A stretch of 38,411 nt of DNA from Podila epigama (GCA_015679605.1 JAAAVE010000005.1:30134-68544); one strand, 5' to 3'; numbered from the stretch's first letter, positions 1 through 12,969 are shown. Notes: a model not told the origin generated them from the sequence alone. Numbers and translations: made by a program.

Positions 1-946
1 TTGTAAAGTACCCTGCTCGAGTACATACCATATAATTAAATTAAACGCCATTAATAACTTTATGATATTCACTCTGTTTGTTATCGCCACCAATGGCAAT
101 ACTATGCTACTTCAACGTTCATTTATGTTTCATCACGCCTCTGTGAACCACATTACAAAGGACACTTTGCACTCGCATAGGCTGTCCCCCTGCGCCAAAA
201 TAGCCCGGGACAACCTTTGATGAACAAACGAGTGCATTGGAAAAGTGGCATTGCTTAAAGTGGCATGGTGGTGGGCAAGTGACAAGAATACTTTATCCCC
301 CGCTTGTCCATGTCTGCTCTTTCCTCTCTTGCCTTGTCTATCTGAGCATACCTGAACGCCTTCAATAAAGAGCCCTGCTGTCCGATTGTTTTCCTTTTTT
401 GACATTTGAGTAACAAGAATGACACATGCACTGTACGTAACAAGAATGATACGTGAATAGACGCCACGTTACAACATCTGCTAGGACATTAGGATGCCAG
501 CAAAGATAGGACCTTGGGGCCATATGTCACTTTCCCATCATCCTATTTCGTGACGTTCGGACATGTGTTAGGTCCGGGTCCTTTAATTGAAAAAGTGCAA
601 AACGAATTCATTTAATGCCTCCTATCTAGGTCAAGGACCCAGTCTGAGTAAGGGTCCCTATTTTCTTTCTTTCTTTCTTTCTTTCTTTCTTGTCAAAGGA
701 CCCTGGACGGCCATGGTTTAATCAAAAGAAATTATCATCAGTTTGTGTTAGGCTGAGTAAGGGTCCCCTGTTGTCTCCAAAGGCAGGGGGCACATCTTCT
801 TCAGTCACAAAACGAAAAAAGCCCAAAGTCAAAATTTGACAAGAGAAACTCGATCGCCAGAGAAAAACTCGTGACTGTCGTGTAGTCTATTCCAAGGTTC
901 ATGGCAAGGTGCATGTTGGTGATGCTTCCTTCCCAGCCTTACCAAG
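1..946. other. Gene-free 5' end with short repeats
   Basis: No convincing coding region was found; short open frames on the minus strand (about 133-467) show no recognisable family. The stretch 569-780 holds several copies of a GGACCC/GGGTCC core in both orientations and an exact 15-bp direct repeat (644-658 and 753-767) either side of a CTTT microsatellite. The last 50-100 bp should contain the promoter and leader of the TRAPP gene; an out-of-frame ATG at 901 would form an upstream ORF if transcription starts early enough. Confidence 0.5.
661..691. repeat. (CTTT)n microsatellite
   Basis: About seven uninterrupted CTTT units are visible. The tract is bracketed by AGGGTCC on the left (651-657) and GGACCCT on the right (from about 698), so the arms could pair with the microsatellite as the loop. 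Confidence 0.9.
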
Positions 947-3853
947 ATGTCAAGAATTGTTCCATCCGAAGACCCACTCCTCCATCCTCCAACACCACCA
1001 ATCCCTCAAAACTCCGCAAGACCCGCGCCTACACAAGTGGACGATGGACCGATTCCTTTCATGACATCGGCAGCACAAGACAGTCCATCTGTCTTTACAC
1101 CACCCACACAACTGCCTTCACGAGGACAGACACCTCTCTCTAATCATCGCAACAACTCTCAGAATAACGCGAGCGACGACAACGTTCATAAAGATGGTGC
1201 AAAGTCCAAGACAGTTGACTTTATTGATCCACTTAGTGCTGCCCTCGAAGAGTCTGGAAGTGAACGCGAACGTGTAAACGTGCCAAACAACAGCTCGTCA
1301 AGCGCGACCACCAGCAGCATGCCGACAGAGTTTCCAACACACCTTACTTCGCCTCCGCTACCTACCAGGCCAGTATCTTCTGGAGCAACCGGTTTTTCAA
1401 CTTTCCAGGCATTTTCATCTGCCCTACAGCCATCCACAACCGCAGGTACACCCGCGACCGTTGCTTCAGAGCAGAGTACACCGGACCCCAATTCAAGGCA
1501 GAACACAGGATCGTTGGCACAAGACTCTGTCGGACTCGGGTTGGATGGAGCTACAGGGACCACGAGCACCCCCAACACTAACCAATGGGCAAAGCGGATT
1601 TCTGTCGGTATTTCGACAAATCCTGCGGGAATCAGTTTTCAGGACCAGGCGGACTTGGTTCGCCAGGACCTCAAGAGTCCAGTTCAGGAACATCACCGAC
1701 AGAGTCCCGGCCCACACAGTCAGCTCTCCAGTCCACCTCCGCAATCACCACAAGGTCTCGGGCGCCTATCACAGCCATCGTTTGCAAAAGCAGGCGATCA
1801 TATGAAGGAACAGCACCTTCGGTACGTTCACTATTACCTAAGGATCAACTCTCCGCTGTTCTCGCGCGTCACTGACAAGTCTTCATTCATCTCTCTAACA
1901 GATCTCCGGTCTATAGCATGCCGACAAGCCCCATACGGCGGGAAGGGCTCCCAGTCTTGAACGCGCCTAATATGTTTCATGAGATTACAATGGTAACAAC
2001 TGAATCGCCATTTTTCAAGAAAAAAGATGATGCACGCTTCAAATGACACGACATGAATATCTTGACGCCTTGGCTATCAATTTCAATAGTCCGATTCGTT
2101 AAATGATCTCATGGTAAAGCAAATCCCTCCCGAGTACCGTACGTTAAGGGATTGGAATTCGCTGACTGAAGCGGAACTGCGACAAGGCTCCCGTGCCGAG
2201 ACCTTGCACGAGTTGACGGTATGTTTAGCTTTGACATCAGTATTCACGCACAGAGGTCTCTTGATTTCTATCGTATAAAAAAAAACTGTGCTTATACCAT
2301 ATCATCTTCTCGTTTCGAATACATAATTAGATCAACAATTCCTGGAGGGCAATGGCTCGATATACCCGTTCTCAGATTCTTTCAACACCATCGGAACAAA
2401 TTGTGGAACTCATTAATGTAGGTCATCGACAGCTTTTATTTCTCTGGTATTTGCACAGCTTTGCCACATGTTATTATGGATCACTCAATTAAGACCTCCA
2501 TTGTCAACGCCGTCTAGTTATGGTATGCCCGCTTGTTGGCTCTTACGAAACTGGGGCAACATGAGATGGCACAAGCAGAGTTGGATCAGCTTGGGGACTT
2601 GCTTGGCCCGCAGTACAGATATGAGAGCTATCCTCCAGGCATGTTTACAAGATATGGTCAAAATGGCGATGAGAATCTCAAAGGTTGTATGGTACCATTT
2701 GAACTTTTTGTGCTTAAAGCACGCCTCCAGGGACACTTGGGCGATATCTACGAGGCCATAGATCAATTATACGAGCTGATTATGCGCTGTAAAAAGGTAA
2801 GATATGATTCGAGGACGCAAATGGTTGAAGCTCCATTTTAGTTTTCTGTTGAAACAAAGCAGCTTACATACATGCGATTATATTATTCAGTTCGAGGCTA
2901 TCTGTAGAGTTGGAGGGGATACAACAGGTGTACAACATTGGCAAGATCTTGCAGGGCAACTCCACCTTTTAGTGTTGAACTACTTGGTAGAGCTTAAGGT
3001 ATGGATCATTTATCATTTTGCCAACGGCATTTCCTCCGTACCTATTTGGTAGTGGTATTAGCCCCATAAAGTGAGATACTAATCCTGGATGGCATTAATA
3101 GGATTACCCTGCAGCAACAAAGCATGCTCGAGGTCTGGCAGCAAGATATCCTCACGATATTAACTTTCACTCTGGTCTTGGACGCCTCTACCTGCAGCTG
3201 GGCGATTTGGAGCAGGCTGAAAAGACCTTTAAGAATGTGGAGGCTATGGTCAAGAAGCACCCGGAACACAGCCATTTTAAACTACAGCTGATTATGAACA
3301 AGTAGGTTGTGATAGAGTCTGTCTACTCTCAGTTGTTGCTATTGCAACATGAGTGAAATGCTGACAGCGTGTTGGTTTTTTTTTCCCTTTTTGTGCACCT
3401 AGAGCGCTCCTTGCTGTGACTCAGGGCAACTGGCAGACTGCCAAAAGCGCGTTTGAAGAAATCCTGGTACATGAGCCAGAGAATCTCGCAGTAAGTGTCC
3501 AGTGTCATACTCTTTGTCATTGGTATAAATAATGGAGATTTCATGGGTGCTGTCTCTGTGAGGCTGTGCGACCAAGTTCAGCACTGACGGTCATTGCTCT
3601 GATTCTTTAGGCTTCGAACAATCTTGCTGTGTGCGAGCTTTACAGTGGTCAATTAGATGGCGCGATTACAAGGCTGGAGGGTATGATGGTTGCATATCCA
3701 ACGTCTGCTGGAACAAGCGAGCCACTTGTGTTCAATATGGCGACGCTATTTGAGCTCCGTACTGAGGGATCCATGCGGCGCAAGCAGCAGATGATGTTGG
3801 ATGTATCCAAGTGGGCGGGCGATCAGTTCAATGTCAACATGTTCAAACTTTGA
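947..3853 (+). CDS. TRAPP complex subunit, TRAPPC12 (TTC15) family
   Basis: Predicted join 947-1821, 1902-1992, 2090-2218, 2331-2417, 2518-2796, 2891-2998, 3102-3301, 3403-3490, 3611-3853, giving 699 aa in one frame; human TRAPPC12 is about 735 aa. The first 300 residues are Ser/Pro/Thr-rich and probably disordered. The C-terminal half is helical and TPR-like: SWRA (about 369), LWYARLLALTKLG (395 on), YRYESYP and MVPF match the vertebrate protein, as does the end (NNLAVCEL, SMRRKQQMM, DQFNVNMFKL). TRAPPC12 belongs to the TRAPPIII vesicle-tethering complex acting in ER-Golgi traffic and autophagy. All introns are about 74-122 bp with GT-AG ends. The start at 947 is the first ATG in this frame, and the disordered N-terminus gives homology little grip on it. 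Confident in the family and the last seven exons, less so in the start. Confidence 0.88.
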
Positions 3854-5235
3854 AAGAAACGGTGTCTTGTTGAATCTGTTGATGGCTTTATCGTCCCGCT
3901 CCTGCAACAAACACTAGTTCCAAATATCCAGCATGCCAGGGCTGTGTTCTCTGCATTGGGCAACTCGAATTAACGTCCAAATAGATTGTGGAGAAAAGGG
4001 GAGAGGAGCAATAATAATGAAAATAGAAGGAGTAAACGAAGAAGACCCTGGCTTGTGAAGCCCATCCTTTTCATGAGCACCTTTAGTCCGAAGGGACTGT
4101 GCATATGTTGTTCTGTTGTTTAGGCATTGTGACTTTCTCGGCGATGGTGCGATATTTGCTCATCACAGACAGTGCGTGCCAGTCATGGAAGTCATGATGT
4201 GTCCTAACCGCAGTGTCTATTTCCCCCTTTTTTTTTGCAGATGCCCTAAAAAAACGTTTGAATTCTTGAGAAAGACGAAAGGGTGCGTGCTTTGGTGTTT
4301 GCCCAATCAGCATCAGGCTGTGGCGAATAACAAGTGATCGATGGTGTCATCTGTAGGCGATGGTTGCCATATGTGACTGCTGCCGAGCAACATTCGCCCA
4401 ATTGGGCTTCTCTCCATTTTTTAATTTTTTTTGGCTCAAAGAGAGTCAGTGAGTGGGGGGAATGGCAAAGGCCTACAATCTCGGAAAATAACAAAAATGT
4501 GCTTGAAGTAGTTCAGCAAGTTAACGAGAGGGTGAGGTAGATGGAAGGTGTTATCATGGCGCCTAATTGACATGAGGTACATAGGACGGTGAGCGTAGGT
4601 TTGAGGTAAAGGAGGGATGTGTAAGCAACGCGAGGGATGGAGAGTGTTTTTTTTTTTTTTTTTTTTTTACCAGCGACAAGACTGTCGAACTACGCAAAGG
4701 GGGAGATGGAGCAGATCGAAGATCTCAATCAAAAACCTCGGAGAAACGGAGCGAGTGCGTGCTTTATTTTTTTGTATGAAGCTTAACACTGGTCCTGCTT
4801 TTCAATTCGACCGAGCGGGCAGGCAGACATGCGAACGACTGCCAGAGCGTGGATCTTCCGCCATATCATTCAAATCGCCATCTCTATCTTGCATTGTATT
4901 GCTCTGACTTCTTATATAACACGGGCCTACATCCTCGGTGCTCCCATTTCCCTTTTTTCTCTTTTTTTTATTTTCTTCTGTTCCCTCAATAGACGTTTGT
5001 TCTTCGCTGCCATCCCTTTCCTTCAACCCGCCTCACCCACCGACGACACTTTTTTTTTTCTTCTTCTTCTTCTTCATCCTCCTTTTTATTTTTCCATATT
5101 CAACCCTCATCCATCCTCTTCCCCCATTTGCTTTTATCTTTCATTTCTTTATCATTTTTTCATTTTGCTTTGTTCATTAATATATCCTGTATCATACGTC
5201 TGTAACATCTTATCCTCACACTCAACATCATCATC
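3854..5235. other. Intergenic spacer: 3' flank and long CT-rich promoter
   Basis: No gene was found between the TRAPP gene and the sulfite reductase gene. The left part is ordinary 3' flank. A run of 22 T lies at 4647-4668. A TATATAA box-like sequence is at 4913-4919, about 320 bp before the next start codon, followed by a strongly pyrimidine-rich tract to about 5200 that probably forms the core promoter or leader. I saw no CACGTG element of the kind used by Cbf1/Met4 in yeast sulfur genes. Confidence 0.55.
4940..5175 (+). promoter_or_regulatory. Pyrimidine-rich promoter/leader tract
   Basis: The + strand is almost wholly C and T over about 235 bp, with TTC/CTT repeats near 5050-5085. It ends about 60 bp before the ATG of the sulfite reductase gene. 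CT blocks of this kind commonly mark core promoters and transcription starts of highly expressed fungal genes; that role is inferred from position only. Confidence 0.45.
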
Positions 5236-8200
5236 ATGGTCGCCACCACATTTGACGCTTTGGCTCAGGCTGCCTTTGCAACATCCGAGACAGTTTTTGC
5301 CGTTAACTCACCCACCTCACAACCTTCTCAGGCTATTGATCGCCTGTCAGACAAGTATACCGTCTCCAACACCTTCCCCACGATCACAAAGGTCCAGGCC
5401 AATGCCGATCCGTTCCACAAGGTGCAGGAGGTTGCTGCCTCGTCCAAGGCTTTGACCTCGGTCCTGACCACGTCCGAGAGTCTTTTGCCTGCGATCCCTC
5501 ATCTCTTCAAGATCGCCTCCCAGCGCTCTGCAGTCGTTGCTCATGTCGAGACACAAGAGCGCGAAAACAAAGTGCCATCGTATTCAGATCTTTTGGCTGT
5601 CCGCCAGACCGGATTTGCGATCTTGACCTCGGATAATGTACAAACTGCCTTCGATTTTGGTTTGGTTGCCCAGGCAGCCTCGGTTCAGACTAGCACACCC
5701 TTCCTGAACGCTGTCAACACAGGATCGGCTCAGACCTCCACTAGCACAAAAGTTGTTTTGGATCACCAGCGTGTTGTTCCTACTCTTATTTCGGAGCAGG
5801 ATGTGGTCGCACATAAAGAGCGCCAGGCCGCGGTCAGTGAGATCTCCCTCTCTTCTTTGTATTTGACTCCAAAACAGTCAACTGAGGGAGCCAAAACTGG
5901 CCCTGCCCCTGCCACCAGTGATGAGATCTATACCAAGGTCGAGGAGCTCCTCTTGACTCTCCAGAAGCAAACTGGTCGCTCATACCGCCCCATTGAATAT
6001 CACGGTAAGCCTTTTTCTCTATCTTTTTCCTTTCTTTCTTTTTCGACATGATTTATTATCGACAATGGAACGGGGAGAGTAATGGAATGCCAAGTGCAGT
6101 GTGCAGTGTATTATGGACGACATTCAAATAGTTCGGGAAATTCGAAAAAGGGTGGTCGTGCAGCCTCGCGATGGCGACTTGAGAGCCCCTCTGATCAAAC
6201 AGGAGATCGTCGCAAAGGCGAAAGAGTTGCGCGTTCGTCTGATTTCGCCATTTTGGTGTGGGATTCGTTCGTTTTGGAAGTCACGCTCTGATGATGGATG
6301 GATGAGTCTAATTATGATGGCGGAAACAACTGTCCTTGACTGGTTGGTTTTTTTTTGGTTTGACTGGGGCACAAAAAAAAAAAAACTTATTATTAATCTT
6401 GATGCTTTCATTGGTCTCCCCCTTTTTTTATTATCCCATTGTCTTGTTGTATCATCATAGGCCCTGCCTCACCAAAGACTGTCGTCGTGTCTTTGGCCAT
6501 CGGCTCCTCGGCCTTTGAGCGCGTCCTCAAGCAGGACCACAAGGACATTGGCTTTGTCAAGGTCTACCTCTACCGCCCTTGGTCTGCTCGCCACTTCCTC
6601 AGTGCTCTCCCTGCCTCTGTTGAGCGTCTCGTCGTCCTCGAGCAGGCTCCTGCCGCCTTGACTGCTTGGACTCCTCTCTTCCTCGACGTATCCGCCTCTT
6701 TCCATGCTGGAGAAGCTTGGGAGGGTCAAATCCCAAAGATCGTCAGCGCCCGCTTCCGTGGCACTGGCAGCGACCTCACCAAGGCCGATGTTACTACCGT
6801 CCTCGCCTCGGACAAGCCTTCGTTCATTGTCAACCCCAACTACGTCGCCCACCCCGTGGCCCAAACCCCTGTTCACGAGGCTGATGTCGACACTCCTTAT
6901 ATCCAGATGCTGAACCAGGTCTTTGCTGACCGTTTGAACATCGAGAACGGTATCAAGAACGACTCGGTCTGGGGATCACAGAAGCAGTCGCCCGAGTTTG
7001 GCTACGGTAGCCTCGTCACCAAGCTTTCTGCCCGCGCTAGCTTCGCCGAACTCGTCTCCAAGACCGTCCAAGACTCATCTCTCAAGATCTCAGAGGCCCT
7101 CCGCAAGGCCTTGACTCAGTGGCATCTTAACCGTTCCGACAGCAAGCTTGCTCAGCGCCATGGCAAGGAAGCAACTGATCTTCTCCGTGCCGGTCAGGAA
7201 GGCTTGGTTGGACCCCTGGCTGAGATTTTCGCTCAATCTGCCCAGTTCGCTAAGCTCTCTCACTGGCTGGTCGGTGCTGATGCCTGGGCCTACGATATTG
7301 CCGACTCGGGTGTGCACCATGTCATCTCGTCTGATGCTGACATCAACCTGCTCATCCTCGACACCGAGCCCTACACCGCTCGCACCAAGAACCCCGACAA
7401 CCGCAAGAAGGATATTGGATTGTACGCCATGAACTATGGCTCGGTCTATGTTGCCTCCGTCGCCGTTTACTCGTCTTACTCGCATGTCCTGCATGCATTG
7501 ATCGAGGCTGATCAGTTCCAGGGACCTTCGATTGTCCTCGCCTACTTGCCTCGTCCTGATGAGGAGAATGTCTCGCCCATCACGGTCCTTAAGGAGACCA
7601 AGCTGGCTGTTGATACCGGCTACTGGCCTCTCTACCGCTGGAACCCTGCTTTGGAGGAGAAGGGAGAGGAGCCCTTCCGCCTGGACTCGGAACGTATCAA
7701 GCTCGATCTCCAGCAGTTCCTCGAGCGTGAAAACCACCTGTCCTTGATCATCCAGCAGAACCCTGATGTCGCCCGCAACCTCACCCACTCAATTGAATCC
7801 GAGGCCAAGGCCCGCGATGCCGCCTTGAAGCGCAAGGCCAAGGACGACTTTGCAAAGTTGATGGGTGGTCTCGGTGGTCCTCCAGTCCTCATTCTCTTTG
7901 GTTCTGATGGCTCTAACGCCGAGTCGCTCTCCAAGCGCTTGGTCAAGGGTGCCAAGCTCCGCAACCTTTCGGCCCGTTATGCCGCTATGGATGACGTTTC
8001 CATCGAGGATTTGACCATGGAGAAGCATGTTATTTTCATTGTCAGTTCCGCCGGTCAAGGAGAGTTCCCTGTGAACGCTCGTGAGTTCTGGAAGGCCTTG
8101 AGCGCCGCCACCGAGTTAGCTGTCTCTGAGACCAAGGTCGCCGTCTTTGGTTTGGGTGATTCGCACTACTGGCCTCGTGAGGAGGATGCCATCTTCTACA

Positions 8201-10200
8201 ACCGTCCCTCCAAGGAGCTTTACGCCAAGTTGGTCGAGCTTGGCGCCAACCCCTTGATCGATCTTGGTCTTGGAAACGACCAAGATGCCGATTCGTTTGA
8301 GACTGCCTGGGCTGTTTGGGAGCCTAAGCTTTGGGAATCGCTCGGATGCAAGCCCTTGGAAGGTGTTGTCGAGGAGCCCAAGAAGTCTGCTGATGACGCT
8401 ATGAAGATCGAATCCAACTACTTGCGCGGTACCATTGCTGAAGGTCTTTTGGACGAAACCACTGGCCAGCTCCGCGCCGAGGCTGATACCAAGCTCACAA
8501 AATTCCACGGTATTTACCAGCAAGATGACCGTGATCTCCGTGAGGAGCGCAAAAAGCAGGGACTTGAGAAGGCCTTCTCGTTCATGGTTCGTGTTCGTGT
8601 TCCTGGAGGTGTTGCCACCCCTGCCCAGTGGTTGGCCATGGACAGCATCTCGGATGTCACTGCCAATGGCACCTTGAAGCTCACTACCCGCCAAGCCTTC
8701 CAGTTCCACGGTGTCTTGAAGCGCAACCTCAAGAAGAACATCCAATTGATCAACAAAAGTTTGCTTGACACCATTGCTGCTTGCGGTGATGTCAACCGTA
8801 ACATCATGTGCAACCCCAACCCTCACCAGTCCCACCTCCACAAGCAAGTCAATGACTTTGCCACCAACCTCTCGGCCCATTTGTTGCCCAAAACCTCAGC
8901 CTACCGTGAGATCTGGCTTGACCAGAAGCTGGTCAAGGGTGAGGCTGTTGTTGACCATGAGCCCTTGTACGGACCTACTTATCTTCCTCGCAAGTTCAAG
9001 ATTGGTATGTTCTCATTTGATTTGATGAAGAAATGCAAGAAAAGAAAGATTGAATGAAGAAAAAAAATGTGTCTTGATGGTCATCAATACTAACTGTTTT
9101 GTGTCACTCATCTATTTTCAATTGCAAATATAGTTGTTGCTGTCCCTCCTAGCAACGATGTGGACGTCTTTGCTCATGATCTTGGATATATTGCTATTAC
9201 CAACAAGGACGGCACGCTTGCTGGCTTCAACGTCACTGTTGGAGGTGGAATGGGTATGACTCACGGTAACAAGAAGACATATCCCCGTACTGCCGATATT
9301 ATTGCTTTCTGTACCCCCGAGCAGGCTATCGAGACTGGTGAGAAGGTCATGCTTGTCCAGCGTGACTTTGGTGACCGTATGAACCGCAAGCACGCTCGTC
9401 TGAAGTACACCATTGATGACCGTGGCATCGAGTGGTTCAAGGAGGAGCTCCAGTCGCGCCTCCCCTTCAAGCTCGAGGAGCCCCGTCCTTTCAAGTTCAC
9501 TGACAACTCTGATCGCTATGGCTGGACTCAGGGACAGGACAAGATGTGGCATTACTGCTGCTACATTGAGAACGGTCGTGTCAAGGATACCCCCGCTGAG
9601 CCTCACAAGACTGGTCTTCGTGAGATTGCCAAGATTCATAATGGCGAGTTCCGTCTGACACCCAACCAGCATTTGGTCATTGCCAATGTCAAGGAGTCTG
9701 ACAAGGCCAAGATTCAGCTGATGCTGGAACAGTACAAGCTTGACAAGCTCAACTACACTGGCGCTATGCTCAACTCGATGGCATGTGTTGCCTTCCCTAC
9801 CTGCAGTTTGGCCATGGCCGAGTCCGAGCGCTACTTGCCCTCTCTTGTCAGCCTTCTCGAGTCCACTCTTGAAGAGGTTGGTCTTCGTGACGATGCCATC
9901 ACGATCCGTATGACAGGATGCCCTAACGGATGTGCTCGTCCATACGTTGCAGAAATTGCCTTTGTCGGCAAGGCCTTTGGTGCCTATAATGTTTACCTTG
10001 GAGGTGGTCACCACGGAGAACGTCTCAACAAGCTTTACAAGGAATCGTTGACCGAACCTGAGATTGTTGCTGAACTCACTCCTATGATCCGTCGCTATGC
10101 TGCCGAGCGCCTCGAGGGCGAACACTTTGGCGACTTTGTGATCCGTGTTGGTATTATCAAGGCTACCCTCAGCGGCAAGACTTTCCACGATCTTTCATAA
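5236..10200 (+). CDS. MET5: Sulfite reductase [NADPH] hemoprotein beta subunit
   Basis: Catalyses the six-electron reduction of sulfite to sulfide in sulfate assimilation, with a Met10-type flavoprotein partner. Predicted join 5236-6004, 6461-9004, 9134-10200 gives 1459 aa (yeast Met5/Ecm17 is 1442). The N-terminal ~700 residues are the pyruvate-ferredoxin-oxidoreductase-like region typical of the fungal subunit. A flavodoxin-like domain runs from about 730 to 875 ([18 protein letters not shown]). The siroheme/4Fe-4S reductase part fills the rest: [14 protein letters not shown] and CGDVNRN lie before the second intron, and the cluster ligands are C1322-x5-C1328 and TGC1367-x3-C1371. Both introns are phase 1 with GT-AG ends; the first is long (456 bp). 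The start fits a good context (ATC ATC ATG G). All key residues are present, so the enzyme should be functional. It is the longest gene in the window. Confidence 0.96.
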
Positions 10201-10343
10201 TCATTATTCAATTGTTTTTTTATATTTGCTAGTCTTTTCTTTGCTTCGCATTTCAATTCATTAAATCGAAAATTGTCATTCTAGATGTATTTCAGAAAAT
10301 TTAGAAATGCTATGAATACTTGAATACCTGAATACCTGACGGT

Positions 10344-12764
10344 CTATGAACCCTTTTGAACTGCTTTGAATGCCTTGGCATTATCGGTCGAAATTAGCAC
10401 TTCCTGGGCAGTCGTAAAAGTCCTAAATCCATACTCTGTTGGTTCAGGGTTGTCGCTACAGCCTCTAATAGCTTTGGCAGATCCCTCTGTTCGTACCAGC
10501 TGTAGCTTATTCTTATTAGCTCTCGATAATGTATGGAGTGAGATCACTTCCAAAAGTTTGCTTTGGCGACCACGCTGCTCCTGAATTTGGTCAGCTGCCC
10601 TAATCGCCTCCACGAAACTGCGACCACAGCTCGTCTGGCCTTTCTTGAGCGAGCCAATCTTGAGTCGAACGAGATTCGGTACGTAATCTGCCAAAACTTT
10701 TGTCAATACGGCATCAGTCACGTATAACCCACTTTCGAGAGTGATACTCTCAAGCGCGCTGTGCAGTAGCGGCTTTGCGATGACTGGGTCAATAGAGGTG
10801 CCAGTCTCCGACGATGTGTTCCAACTGAGCGGCACAGATTGGTGGGACCGCGTGTCGTTGGATAGTTTGAGCTGCTTCAAATTGGGGCACCCTTTGAGTT
10901 GACTAAAGCTGAAGGCCAAAGATGAAGGCCCCCACAATTCCAGTATTCCCAGCGCATGCAAGTTCCACGGTTTGATCCATCTTTCCTGGCTCCTAAGCAA
11001 GTGCTGAGGGTCCATCGTCGTCGTCGTCGCTGATGTCGTCGCTGCTGGTAAGGCACAATGAGCCCAAAGCCGTTGAACCAAGGATGCGGTCCTGTTGTCA
11101 GCAAAGGATGAGATAAGAGCAACCTCCAGCTTCGGAGTGTCGACAAAAGTGTCGAAATCAAATAGCAGCGCCGTGAAACGATCCAGCTTCAATATTTTCA
11201 GATTGGGAGCATGCCACCTAGTTACCGAATATTTTTCATCTTTTCTCATCATGTCCCAGGTGTATACAGGGCCTGTGATGGTAAGAGTTGTTAAAGATGG
11301 ACAGTGGTTGAGGGCTCCAAACTCTGGGAGGACCTTGCAGGCTCCCAACCTGATTGTGATGGTGTTCACAAATGGTAGATCCCAAGAATGTAACTTGGAG
11401 CTAGTCAGCAAGGGTGATGGCTTTTCCTCTCGACAATAACCCCAAAGGAAGCGCAACGAATGGTTCAATACAGCTATGGCGATGTCAAGAGCTTCAAGGA
11501 GAACACTGGAACTGACTGCGAACAGGTGGAGGATCTCAATCTTTGGTGTTGTTGTCGACAACGTCTTGTCCTGATCTGATGTGGCCCAGGAGAACGTCGT
11601 AGGATCAAAGACGTAGAGGTTGAGGGCTGTTAAACGTTTGCATTTTTTTAGAAACTGAGATTGTAGTGAAATCTCGCCTGTCTGGTCCCGGGTTCGACAG
11701 ATGTCATGCAGGGTTACGAGTTGAGACGGGTCGAGATGAGTGAGACGCTTGTAAAAGAATGGAAAGTGAGAGATATCAAGCTTTCGTGGCGGAAAGGCTT
11801 CCAAGACGGGAACTGTTGGCTCGTGGTAGGCCCAAAGCATTGTGCGGGCCAGTTCAGGATCCTCTTCATACTCGGCATTGACATCCCATCCAGTATTCAC
11901 AAACGAGTGTGTCAACTTCCGGTGTGGGAATGCTGTAGTGAGCCTCTCAAGAACATCGATGAGGTTCTGGATCTGTTCTTTTGTGGTCGGCTGGGAACGA
12001 TCGCCGCGATCGATGACAAGTTCCCTGAGGCTCGAGAGTCGACCCGCCAGCGCCAGCGGTAAAACTTGCTGGATAGTGCGGAGCTGAACTACATGGCGTT
12101 GAATAGAGCTGGCACCGCGATATAACAAAAGTCTCTCGATTCGCTCAGTGAACGTCATGTCGTCCGCCACCATTTTGTTCCTAACCAAATCATTGCTGGT
12201 CTTGTGTCCAGCTATTTGAATATACTTTGAGAAGAGGTCGAGCCACGATCCATGGATGTGCCCAATGACATTTGCGTAGCGTGAGTAATCCGTGGTGGGC
12301 CGGGGAGTTGTCCTCACTAAAGACGGTGTAGCGGTAGTTTCAATAAGTTCGAGTCCAAAGTCTTCTAGCGTGTTCGCGGCGAGCACGACCTCCCCTGAGG
12401 AGCAAGTGAGATCATCCTCTTGCGGATAATGGACAATCGAGGCTAGAACAGCTAGTGTCACATTTTCAACCATTTTCAACTTGAAACAGAGCGGTATCAA
12501 CCCGTATAGTTTGGGGATGGCGGCGTGGAAGCAAAAACGGTTGACAAGTAGTAGTGATTTTAGGGTGTCGCCATCGTCCTGAAGATAGGATATGACCTGG
12601 AGAAGGCACTCGTTTGGGAGCCGTTGTTTTGGGGTGGAAACATCTTTTTATTTTGAGGGGTGTGGGCAGAATGTACGCTCGTCGCATCAGAATTTGTTTG
12701 TTTTCTCGTTTCTGCTCATTTGTAAAAAAGTTGACATTGATGAATTGAATTTACCAGACGACAT
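10344..12764 (-). CDS. F-box protein with degenerate leucine-rich repeats
   Basis: The N-terminus reads as a clear F-box (LPNECLLQVISYL, then LKSLLLVNRFCFHAAIPKLYG), which binds Skp1 in SCF ubiquitin ligases. The remaining ~700 residues are rich in spaced Leu (LKILKLDRF, LTTLTITG, LESITLESG), fitting irregular LRRs for substrate binding; the target is unknown. The long frame has no ATG before the F-box, and an in-frame stop lies just upstream. A 10-nt first exon (12755-12764, Met-Ser-Ser-G) spliced by a 111-bp GT-AG intron to 12643 restores the frame, giving 769 aa starting MSSDVSTPKQRLPNE. That exon is inference; the acceptor is A-rich rather than pyrimidine-rich. The gene family is confident, the 5' end less so. 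It converges with the sulfite reductase gene, leaving 143 bp between stops. Confidence 0.8.
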
Positions 12765-12938
12765 TTGGACGTGTTTCCAGGTTTTGGGTGAAGGACATGG
12801 AGGGAGGTGGAGGCAAAGACCTTTTATTTTTTTTGGAGGCAAAGACCTGACTAGACAAAATAAGGGCCGATAAAATGTCTTAAGGGCGGCGTTAAATTCA
12901 ATTTCGATATATTCGTGCAGTTTCCATGACCAGAGAAG

Positions 12939-12969
12939 GTTCTTCCTCTCCAAACATCCTTAACTGAAA
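12939..12969 (+). promoter_or_regulatory. TOP-like pyrimidine tract before eL38
   Basis: A short pyrimidine run (TTCTTCCTCTCC) lies roughly 20-30 bp before the predicted eL38 start codon. Ribosomal protein genes often initiate transcription in such tracts. The 205-bp gap to the divergent F-box gene must hold both promoters. Confidence 0.4.

Noticed and set aside
133-467. Minus-strand short frames near the left edge
   Set aside because: Below 100 codons, overlapping in different frames, no motif; probably chance.
901-1143. 80-codon frame starting at ATG 901
   Set aside because: It overlaps the TRAPP gene start in another frame and has no homology; at most an upstream ORF.
2468-2761. Alternative exon frame in the TRAPP gene starting at an acceptor-like CAG (2456-2458)
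   Set aside because: It puts the conserved LWYARLLALTKLG block out of frame; the acceptor at 2516-2517 restores it and keeps phase 0.
9118-10188. 356-codon open frame antisense to the sulfite reductase gene, with others at 7090-7788 and 8116-8880
   Set aside because: They mirror the codon bias of a highly expressed gene on the opposite strand; the sense frame has full family homology and the antisense products show no known motifs.
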